A DNA stretch of 64,000 nt, taken from Winogradskyella vincentii. GTDB taxonomy: Bacteria > Bacteroidota > Bacteroidia > Flavobacteriales > Flavobacteriaceae. The stretch's first letter is position 1. Each line of letters begins with the position of its first letter. Both the position numbers and the translations under genes were made by a program. The stretch lies in NCBI RefSeq assembly GCF_020166345.1, contig NZ_JAIUJS010000010.1:26501-90500 (forward strand). The letters are read 5' to 3'. The notes beneath the pieces are model-generated. The model saw nothing but the letters and a program-made list of their open reading frames with translations, ran no database searches and was not told the origin of the DNA. This document shows, in pieces, positions 16,287-23,196 of this stretch.

Positions 16287-18824
16287 ATGAAAAAAATACA
16301 ACATTACGTACAAGGACATTGGACCACTGGTTCAGAAGAAGGAACACCAATTCTTGATGCAGTTACTGGAGAGGCTTTTGCTTCAGTGGCAATAGAAGGC
16401 TTGAATATTCCTGAAATTCTACAATACGGCCGATCTAAAGGTGGTGAAAAGCTTCGTAAAATGACCTTTCAAGAGCGAGGTAATATGCTTAAAAAATTAG
16501 CATTATATCTTACTAAAAGAAAAGATGCATTTTATGAATTAAGCTATAGAACTGGAGCAACTAAAGTTGATAGTTGGATAGATATTGAAGGTGGATTTGG
16601 TAATCTTTTCGCTAATGCGTCGTTACGTAAATTGTTTCCAAACCAAGCCTTTCATGTAGAAGGTGATCCAATTGATTTATCAAGAGGTGGGCGTTTTATG
16701 GCGCATCATATTATGGTACCAAAAAAGGGTGTAGCAGTTCATATAAATGCATTTAATTTCCCAGTTTGGGGAATGTTGGAGAAATGCGCTGTTAATTGGA
16801 TGGCAGGTGTACCAGCATTGGTCTTACCAGCGCCATCTTCGTCTTATTTGGCAGAAGCTGTGGCAAGAACAATAATTGATTCTGGTATTCTTCCAGAAGG
16901 TTCTCTTCAAATTATTAATGGTACTGTAAAAACAATATTAGATACTGTTGAATCTCAAGATGTGGTGACTTTTACAGGATCAGCGCAAACAGGCAAATTG
17001 TTAAAAGCACATTCAAGACTTATAGAGGAATCTGTACCTTTTACCATGGAAGCAGATTCGTTAAATGCATCAATATTAGGAGAGGATGCGGTGCCGGGAA
17101 CTCCAGAGTTTGACTTGTTTATTAAAGAAGTCCGTAAAGAAATGACTGTAAAGGCAGGTCAAAAATGTACAGCGATCAGACGTATTATAGTACCTGAAAA
17201 CTTAGTTGAGGATGTGCAAATTGCCTTGGGGAATGCACTAGACAAGGTGACAATTGGAGATCCAAGGTTAAAAGAAGTGCGAATGGGTTCTTTAGTTAGT
17301 CGTCAACAAGTGCAAGCCGTGAAAGATTCGGTTTATGATTTGGCAAAAGAGGCTGAGATTGTTTATGGCGATTTAGATAAAATTGAAACCATTGGTGCTG
17401 ATGCAAAAAAAGGAGCCTTTATAAGCCCAATTTTATTGAGATCTGATCATCCATTTAACAGTACAATTGTCCATGAACGAGAAGCTTTTGGGCCTGTAAG
17501 TACTATTATGCCTTACAAAACCTTGGATGAGGCTGTGGCTTTAGCGCAAATGGGTAAAGGTTCGTTGGTATCGTCAATTGTGACTTATGATGATAATATT
17601 GCAAGAGATTATGTGGTTAATGCAGCAAGTCATCATGGTAGGATTTTAGTGTTAAATAGAGAAAGTGCTAAAGAAAGTACTGGCCATGGTTCGCCATTGC
17701 CTTATTTAGTTCACGGTGGTCCGGGTCGTGCTGGTGGCGGTGAAGAAATGGGAGGAATGCGTGGTATAAAACATTATTTACAACGTACGGCAATTCAGGG
17801 TTCGCCAACTACAATAACAGAAATTACTGGAATCTATCAACAAAATGCCAAATACAAAAAGGCAGAGCAACACCCATTTAAATACCACTGGGAAGATATT
17901 CAGCCTGGTATGTCTTTAAAAACCCACAATCGTACTATAACAGATTCAGACATTGTAAATTTTGCTAATCTTACTTGGGATCATTTTTATGCGCATACAG
18001 ATATTACATCTTTAGATGGTAGTATTTTCGAAAAGCGGACTGCTCATGGTTATTTTATCATTTCGGCTGCGGCAGGTTTGTTTGTTTATCCAAATAAAGG
18101 TCCAGTAGCAGCGAATTATGGATTAGATAGTATTAGATTCTTAAGGCCATTATATCATAATGATACAATTTATGTGCGTTTAACCTGTAAGGAAAAAGTA
18201 GATAGAGATGTAGCTTCAGCAGAACATCCAAGTGGTATTGTAAAATGGCATGTAGAGGTTTTCGATGCTAATTTTGAAAACAGGCCAGAAAGCCAAAAGA
18301 ACGATAAAGACAGTCCTTTAGTTGCAGTTGCTACCATTTTAACTATGGTTCAGAAAAAGCAAGAAACATTTGTTGAAATGACAGATGAAAAAATAAATGA
18401 ATGTCTATCTAAACTTACTGAAGATACCAAGCCAAAATGGGGAATCATGACACCACAGCACATGATTGAGCATTTAGAATATACTTATAAAATTGCTTCA
18501 GGAGAAATTCAAGACTTTGAAGTTTCTACACCAGAAAAGATACTAGAGAAAGTAAAGAATAGTCTTTGGAATTATTCAAAATTCCCTCAGAATTCGCAAT
18601 TCCCTTTACTTGAAAAGGACACACTCGACTCTTTAAAACACCCAGATTTAGTAACAGCTATTTCAAAATTTAAAGATCAGCGTGAAGCATATATAGAATA
18701 CTTTAAAGAGAATCCAGATGCGATACTAAATAACATGGTATTTGGAGAATTAAACAGATATGAATGGTATCTTCTGGAACGAAAACATTTGAATCATCAT
18801 TTTGAACAATTTGGATTAATATAA
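16287..18824 (+). CDS. paaZ: Oxepin-CoA hydrolase / semialdehyde dehydrogenase PaaZ with extra C-terminal DinB/DUF1569-like domain
   Basis: An 845-residue protein; ATG 16287 follows the paaJ stop by one base. Residues 1 to about 515 are an aldehyde dehydrogenase with Glu255 (TMEAD) and Cys294 (GQKCTA), matching E256 and C295 of E. coli PaaZ. Residues about 530-685 are a MaoC-type hydratase with DHFYAH (Asp565, His570). E. coli PaaZ, at 681 residues, ends here. This protein continues for about 149 residues from 697 (EMTDEKINECLSKL): a helical domain with MTPQHMIEHLEY and ERKHLNHHFEQFG, which resembles DUF1569/DinB-like proteins. PaaZ opens the oxepin ring and oxidises the aldehyde. The tail has no known role. 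Confidence 0.93.
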   Translation: MKKIQHYVQGHWTTGSEEGTPILDAVTGEAFASVAIEGLNIPEILQYGRSKGGEKLRKMTFQERGNMLKKLALYLTKRKDAFYELSYRTGATKVDSWIDIEGGFGNLFANASLRKLFPNQAFHVEGDPIDLSRGGRFMAHHIMVPKKGVAVHINAFNFPVWGMLEKCAVNWMAGVPALVLPAPSSSYLAEAVARTIIDSGILPEGSLQIINGTVKTILDTVESQDVVTFTGSAQTGKLLKAHSRLIEESVPFTMEADSLNASILGEDAVPGTPEFDLFIKEVRKEMTVKAGQKCTAIRRIIVPENLVEDVQIALGNALDKVTIGDPRLKEVRMGSLVSRQQVQAVKDSVYDLAKEAEIVYGDLDKIETIGADAKKGAFISPILLRSDHPFNSTIVHEREAFGPVSTIMPYKTLDEAVALAQMGKGSLVSSIVTYDDNIARDYVVNAASHHGRILVLNRESAKESTGHGSPLPYLVHGGPGRAGGGEEMGGMRGIKHYLQRTAIQGSPTTITEITGIYQQNAKYKKAEQHPFKYHWEDIQPGMSLKTHNRTITDSDIVNFANLTWDHFYAHTDITSLDGSIFEKRTAHGYFIISAAAGLFVYPNKGPVAANYGLDSIRFLRPLYHNDTIYVRLTCKEKVDRDVASAEHPSGIVKWHVEVFDANFENRPESQKNDKDSPLVAVATILTMVQKKQETFVEMTDEKINECLSKLTEDTKPKWGIMTPQHMIEHLEYTYKIASGEIQDFEVSTPEKILEKVKNSLWNYSKFPQNSQFPLLEKDTLDSLKHPDLVTAISKFKDQREAYIEYFKENPDAILNNMVFGELNRYEWYLLERKHLNHHFEQFGLI

Positions 18825-18826
18825 TT

Positions 18827-19579
18827 ATGGCTGAAGCGTACGTAAAACAAACCATAGAAAATGAAGTAGGGTATATTGAGTTTTTTCATCCTGCTCACAA
18901 TTCACTACCTAGTGATATACTTGCCAGACTAGCAGATACAATAACCGAAGCTGGACAGAATGATAAGATCAAAGTAATTGTTCTAAAGAGTGGAGGGGAC
19001 AGAACGTTTTGTGCGGGCGCGAGTTTCAATGAACTTATAAGTATTAATGATGAAGCTACAGGTAAAATATTCTTTTCAGGATTTGCTAATGTCATTAATG
19101 CCATGCGAAAATGTCCAAAATTCATAATTGGAAGAGTACAAGGAAAAACCGTTGGTGGAGGTGTTGGTCTTGCATCAGCAACAGATTATTGTATGGCAAC
19201 AAAATTTGCCTCAATTAAATTGAGTGAGCTTAATGTTGGAATCGGACCGTTTGTTGTTGGTCCAGCTGTTGAAAGAAAGTTAGGTTTAAGTGGAATGTCC
19301 CAAATAGCAATAGATGCCAATAGTTTTTATTCAGCAGAATGGGCAAAACAAAAGGGCTTATTCACCCAAGTTTATGAGGCAACTGAGGAACTTGATGATG
19401 CGGTTAAGGTATTAGCAGAGAACTTATGTAATTACAATACTGAAGCAATGGCGGAGATGAAGACGATGTTTTGGCAAGGCACTGAAGATTGGGATACCTT
19501 ATTAGCTGAACGTGCTGCAATTAGTGGTCGATTAGTTTTAAGTGATTTTACAAAAGAGACATTGAAGAGGTTTAAGTAA
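18827..19579 (+). CDS. paaF: Enoyl-CoA hydratase/isomerase-family protein, probable PaaF
   Basis: A 250-residue crotonase-fold protein. The oxyanion segments are TFCAGASFNEL and GKTVGGGVGLASATDYCMA. The first catalytic Glu is probably in KLSELNVGIGP. The usual PGAGGTQRL stretch is replaced by PFVVGPAVERKLG, and I do not find a clear second catalytic Glu. By elimination it should hydrate 2,3-didehydroadipyl-CoA (PaaF), because paaG is already encoded upstream. The divergent active site leaves room for an isomerase or another hydratase role. Confidence 0.75.
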   Translation: MAEAYVKQTIENEVGYIEFFHPAHNSLPSDILARLADTITEAGQNDKIKVIVLKSGGDRTFCAGASFNELISINDEATGKIFFSGFANVINAMRKCPKFIIGRVQGKTVGGGVGLASATDYCMATKFASIKLSELNVGIGPFVVGPAVERKLGLSGMSQIAIDANSFYSAEWAKQKGLFTQVYEATEELDDAVKVLAENLCNYNTEAMAEMKTMFWQGTEDWDTLLAERAAISGRLVLSDFTKETLKRFK

Positions 19580-20178
19580 TGATTTACAGTTTTCAAGGAT
19601 ATATTCCTGTTGTTCACAATAGTAGCTTTGTACATCCTTTAGCTGCAGTAACCGGAAACGTAATTATTGGTAAAAACTGTTACATTGGTCCTGGTGCAGC
19701 TATAAGAGGAGATTGGGGACAAATCATTTTAGAAGATGGCGTTAACGTTCAAGAAAATTGTACTATACATATGTTTCCTGGCAAGTCTATTACCTTGAAA
19801 GAAAGTGCTCATGTTGGACATGGCGCCGTAATTCATGGTGCTAACTTAGGTAAAAATTGTCTTATTGGTATGAATACCGTAATTATGGATGATGCTGAAA
19901 TAGGTGATGAGTCCATAGTTGGTGCAATGGCTTTTGTAAAGGCAGAAACCAAAATACCTAAACGAAGCTTGGTCGTTGGTAATCCTGCTAAAATTGTTAA
20001 GCAAGTGAGCGATGAAATGATAGCATGGAAAACAAAAGGAACACAATTATATCAGCAATTACCAGCTGATTGTTATTCTACACTAAAGGAGGTTGAGCCA
20101 TTACGAAAAGTTCCAGCTGATAGAAAACTTCAAGATGATGTTTACAAAACACTTCGAGAAACCTTTTCTAAAAAGTAA
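19579..20178 (+). CDS. paaY: Hexapeptide-repeat thioesterase PaaY
   Basis: A 199-residue left-handed beta-helix protein of the gamma-carbonic-anhydrase type. Hexapeptide repeats run from about residue 15 to 130 (VTGNVIIGKNCYIGPGAAIR, NCTIHMFPG, HVGHGAVIHGANLGKNCLIG). His residues in IHMF, HVGHG and IHG are the likely metal ligands. PaaY is a CoA thioesterase that removes inhibitory 2-hydroxycyclohepta-1,4,6-triene-1-formyl-CoA. It overlaps paaF in TAATG and ends the operon; its stop abuts the Lrp gene stop on the other strand. Confidence 0.9.
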   Translation: MIYSFQGYIPVVHNSSFVHPLAAVTGNVIIGKNCYIGPGAAIRGDWGQIILEDGVNVQENCTIHMFPGKSITLKESAHVGHGAVIHGANLGKNCLIGMNTVIMDDAEIGDESIVGAMAFVKAETKIPKRSLVVGNPAKIVKQVSDEMIAWKTKGTQLYQQLPADCYSTLKEVEPLRKVPADRKLQDDVYKTLRETFSKK

Positions 20179-20652
20179 TTAAATATTACTCAAATCAATT
20201 TCGTTAGTTTCTTTCCCAGTGGACAAGGTGATAAGACTTTGTACATTTCCTAAATAAGGTAAAAGCGTTAATTTAGAAATTATAAAGTGCTCATATGCTT
20301 CTATATCTTCAACAACTAATTTTAATAGATAATCGAAGTTTCCACTTACTCGATGGCACTCAATTATTTCAGGAAAGTTATTTATCTCAGTCACAAATTT
20401 TTCAAGGTAGCTACGCGTATGTCCTTGGAGTGTAATGCCTATAAATACCGTAAGCTTAAGACCTATCTTTTTATTGTCTAAGACAGCAACATATTTTTTA
20501 ATATAACCTTCTCTTTCAAGCTTTTTAATACGCTCAAAAACAGGAGATGTGGTCATGCCTAACTCGTCTGCTATACTTTTGGTTGTTCGATTACTATTAT
20601 GCTGGAGAATACCCAGTATTTGGGTGTCAATTTTATCCAAATTGTATGCCAT
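20179..20652 (-). CDS. Lrp/AsnC-family transcriptional regulator
   Basis: A 157-residue regulator; the start at 20652 (MAYNLDKIDTQILGILQ) is chosen over a Met eight codons upstream. The N-terminal winged helix-turn-helix (residues 4-60: TTKSIADELGMTTSPVFERI) is followed by the RAM ligand domain (LKLTVFIGITLQG, ECHRVSGNFDYLLKLVVEDI). It is divergent from the E2-ilvE-E1 operon and convergent with paaY. Lrp-type BkdR proteins activate branched-chain keto-acid dehydrogenase genes in Pseudomonas. A similar job here is inferred from position. Confidence 0.88.
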   Translation of the reverse strand: MAYNLDKIDTQILGILQHNSNRTTKSIADELGMTTSPVFERIKKLEREGYIKKYVAVLDNKKIGLKLTVFIGITLQGHTRSYLEKFVTEINNFPEIIECHRVSGNFDYLLKLVVEDIEAYEHFIISKLTLLPYLGNVQSLITLSTGKETNEIDLSNI

Positions 20653-20674
20653 AAGAATTTTATTTTGTCTAATC

Positions 20675-20730
20675 AATAAAACTCAAATATAAAAAGAATA
20701 AAAAATTAATAAAACTAAAATATAAAGAAA
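20675..20730. repeat. Imperfect direct repeat between the Lrp gene and the branched-chain operon
   Basis: Two copies of an AT-rich element, AATAAAACTcAAATATAAA at 20675 and AATAAAACTaAAATATAAA at 20708, agree in 18 of 19 bases. Their starts are 33 bp apart, about three helical turns. The first copy contains the Lrp gene -7 box. This spacing suits cooperative Lrp-type binding and autoregulation. Low complexity tempers the inference. Confidence 0.5.
20684..20691 (-). promoter_or_regulatory. -7 element of the Lrp/AsnC gene
   Basis: On the minus strand this reads TATATTTG, a perfect TAnnTTTG. Transcription would start about 25 bases before the ATG at 20652. The -33 region is only T-rich. The box lies inside the first copy of the direct repeat. 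Confidence 0.5.
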
Positions 20731-20788
20731 AATATTCTGTTTTAATTCAATTTAAAAGTTTTTAACACAAGAAAATCATGATATTAAG

Positions 20789-20796
20789 TATCTTTG
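20789..20796 (+). promoter_or_regulatory. -7 element of the branched-chain keto-acid dehydrogenase operon
   Basis: TATCTTTG is a perfect TAnnTTTG. It ends directly before an in-frame ATG at 20797, so that ATG would sit at or upstream of the transcription start and cannot be used. This supports the TTG at 20821 as the true start of the E2 gene. No strong -33 element is seen. Confidence 0.5.
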
Positions 20797-20820
20797 ATGC
20801 TTGTAAAAACCATATTCAAA

Positions 20821-22125
20821 TTGGCTAAAATTGAATTTAAAATGCCCAGATTGGGTGAAAGTATAACTGAAGCAGCTATTATCACATGGTTTAAGGATGT
20901 TGGAGACCCTATAGAAGAGGACGAAATGCTGTTAGAAGTTGCGACTGATAAAGTTGATTCTGAGGTGCCATCTAATGTTTCCGGTACTATTGAAGAAATT
21001 TTGTTTGAAGCCAATGAGGTCATTAAAATAGGTGATACCATAGCTATTATTGAGAGTAATGGTGAGGCTGTGAATTCGAAACCTAAAAAGAGTGTCATCT
21101 CCAAAAAACTAGAATCGTCAAAACCTAAGCAAAAGAAGTCTGTAATTAAACCCCAAACCCTTCAACTGCAAAACACGGAAAAGTTTAGTGTTTCAAATTC
21201 TAATACATTCTTCTCTCCATTAATAATTTCAATTGCAAAGGAACATCATATAAGTTTTGAAGAGCTGGCTCGAATACCTGCTACTGGTAAGGAAGGTAGA
21301 TTACGTAAGAGTGATGTATTTCAATATATTGAAGAGGGTAGACCATATAAATTTGCCCAGTCCGTAACTCAAGATCCAACTGCTTATCGAATTCCTCAAT
21401 TGACTTTTGATAAGGGTAAGGGTAGGATTGTAGAGATGGATCGCATGCGTCAAATGATAGCAGATCATATGGTGTATTCAAAACACACATCACCACATGT
21501 AACTGCTTATGTAGAAGCAGATTTGACCAATGTGGTGACGTGGAGAAATGCAAACAAAAAAGTCTTCCAAGAAAAATATGGCGAGAAGCTCACCTTTACA
21601 CCATTATTTGTAGAAGCAGTCGCAAAAGCGATTAAAGACTTCCCTGATATAAATGCATCTGTAGATGGGAAAAATATCATTATAAAGGAAGATATTAATG
21701 TTGGTATGGCAACGGCATTACCAAGTGGTAATTTAATTGTTCCTGTTGTTAAAAATGCGGATTCAAAGAGTTTATTAGAGCTAGCAAAAGACGTAAACCT
21801 ATTGGCTTCAAAAGCTCGTGAAAATAAATTACAGGGAGATGATATTAAGGGAAGTACTTTCACTATTTCTAATGTGGGAACATTTGGGAGTGTTATGGGT
21901 ACACCAATAATAAACCAGCCAGAAGTTGCCATTCTTGCTTTGGGTATTATTAAAAAACGCGCAGAAGTTATCGAAACTGAAAATGGTGACGAAATTGCAA
22001 TTAGAAGTATGATGTATTTATCACTTTCTTTCGATCACAGAGTTGTAGATGGCTTTTTAGGTGGGAGTTTTGTCCGTCGTGTAGCAGATTATTTTGAACA
22101 ATTTGATATCAATAGAAAAATATAA
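20821..22125 (+). CDS. Branched-chain 2-oxo acid dehydrogenase E2 (dihydrolipoamide acyltransferase)
   Basis: A 434-residue E2 if translated from TTG 20821 (MAKIEFKMPRLGESI), the usual N-terminus of this family in Bacteroidota. Residues 1-80 form one lipoyl domain with lipoyl Lys44 in ATDKVDSEVPS. A peripheral-subunit-binding domain follows near residue 125-165 (ISIAKEHHISFEELARIPAT). The acyltransferase domain ends with SFDHRVVDGFLGG, which carries the catalytic His-Asp motif. It transfers branched acyl groups to CoA. It heads the operon with ilvE and fused E1. E3 is not encoded here. Confidence 0.9.
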   Translation: MAKIEFKMPRLGESITEAAIITWFKDVGDPIEEDEMLLEVATDKVDSEVPSNVSGTIEEILFEANEVIKIGDTIAIIESNGEAVNSKPKKSVISKKLESSKPKQKKSVIKPQTLQLQNTEKFSVSNSNTFFSPLIISIAKEHHISFEELARIPATGKEGRLRKSDVFQYIEEGRPYKFAQSVTQDPTAYRIPQLTFDKGKGRIVEMDRMRQMIADHMVYSKHTSPHVTAYVEADLTNVVTWRNANKKVFQEKYGEKLTFTPLFVEAVAKAIKDFPDINASVDGKNIIIKEDINVGMATALPSGNLIVPVVKNADSKSLLELAKDVNLLASKARENKLQGDDIKGSTFTISNVGTFGSVMGTPIINQPEVAILALGIIKKRAEVIETENGDEIAIRSMMYLSLSFDHRVVDGFLGGSFVRRVADYFEQFDINRKI

Positions 22126-22128
22126 GTT

Positions 22129-23196
22129 ATGTCTTATTCAATAAATATTACTAAAGTTGAAAAATCTGGTGTAGACCAATTAGATTTTGATAATATTCCT
22201 TTAGGAACAACCTTCACGGACCATATGTTCGTTTGTGATTATGAAAACGGAGTATGGGTTAACCCAAGAATAGAACCTTTAAGACCCGTACCAACACACC
22301 CAGCGGCAATGGCATTACATTATGGTCAGGCAATTTTTGAGGGTATGAAAGCCTATAAGGATCCAGAAGGTACACCAATGCTTTTTAGACCAGAACAAAA
22401 TGCCGCTAGAATGAATAAAAGCGCAGATAGAATGGGTATGCCATTATTTCCTGAAGAATTATTTGTGGAAGGCTTAAGGGAGCTTGTCAGTATAGAAAGA
22501 AATTGGATACCACCTCAACAAGGAAGTGCATTGTACCTAAGACCATTTATGTATGCGGACGAACCATTTATTGGTATGAGAGCTGCTACCCATTTTAAAT
22601 TTATAATAATGGCTTCTCCAGCAGGACCATTTTTCAGTAAACCAATAAAATTATGGGCTGAGAATTTTTTCATTAGAGCAGCACAAGGAGGAACTGGAGA
22701 GGCAAAAGCAGCAGGCAATTATGCTGCAGCAATAAGACCTACTGAGTTGGCCAAGTCAAAAGGCTATGATCAGGTTTTATGGTTAGATGCTGATGAGCAC
22801 ATGTTTATCCAAGAAGTTGGAACAATGAATATCTTCTTTAAAATAAATGGTGAATTTATAACGCCAGAATTAGATGGTTCTGTATTACATGGAATAACAA
22901 GGGCAAGTGTCATAGAGTTATTAAGAGATATGGGCTATAAGGTCACGGAAAGAAAAATTACTATTCTAGAAATTAGAGAAGCTTCAAAAAATGGCGAACT
23001 AGAAGAAGCTTTTGGTACTGGTACTGCAGTTGGTATAGCCTATATACAAGAGATAGGTATGGAAGGTGATACGATTCATGTTTCAACCGAAAATCCAGTA
23101 GGAGTAAAAGTCAATGATACCCTTAATGCTATAAAAACTGGACTTATAGAAGATAAGTTTGGTTGGATGAGAAAGGTTCAAAATGAACTCGCTTAA
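22129..23196 (+). CDS. ilvE: Branched-chain amino acid aminotransferase
   Basis: A 355-residue fold-type IV PLP aminotransferase. The Lys that binds PLP lies in GGTGEAKAAGNYAAA; FEGMKAYKDPEGTPMLFRPE and EEAFGTGTAVGIAYI are typical of BCAT. It interconverts Leu, Ile and Val with their 2-oxo acids. It lies between E2 and E1 of the dehydrogenase that oxidises those 2-oxo acids, with gaps of 3 and 0 bases, so its main use here is probably catabolic. Confidence 0.93.
   Translation: MSYSINITKVEKSGVDQLDFDNIPLGTTFTDHMFVCDYENGVWVNPRIEPLRPVPTHPAAMALHYGQAIFEGMKAYKDPEGTPMLFRPEQNAARMNKSADRMGMPLFPEELFVEGLRELVSIERNWIPPQQGSALYLRPFMYADEPFIGMRAATHFKFIIMASPAGPFFSKPIKLWAENFFIRAAQGGTGEAKAAGNYAAAIRPTELAKSKGYDQVLWLDADEHMFIQEVGTMNIFFKINGEFITPELDGSVLHGITRASVIELLRDMGYKVTERKITILEIREASKNGELEEAFGTGTAVGIAYIQEIGMEGDTIHVSTENPVGVKVNDTLNAIKTGLIEDKFGWMRKVQNELA

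Noticed and set aside
21507..21932. A 141-codon minus-strand frame inside the E2 gene
   Set aside because: It is antisense to the catalytic domain of E2; no start signal or known motif.
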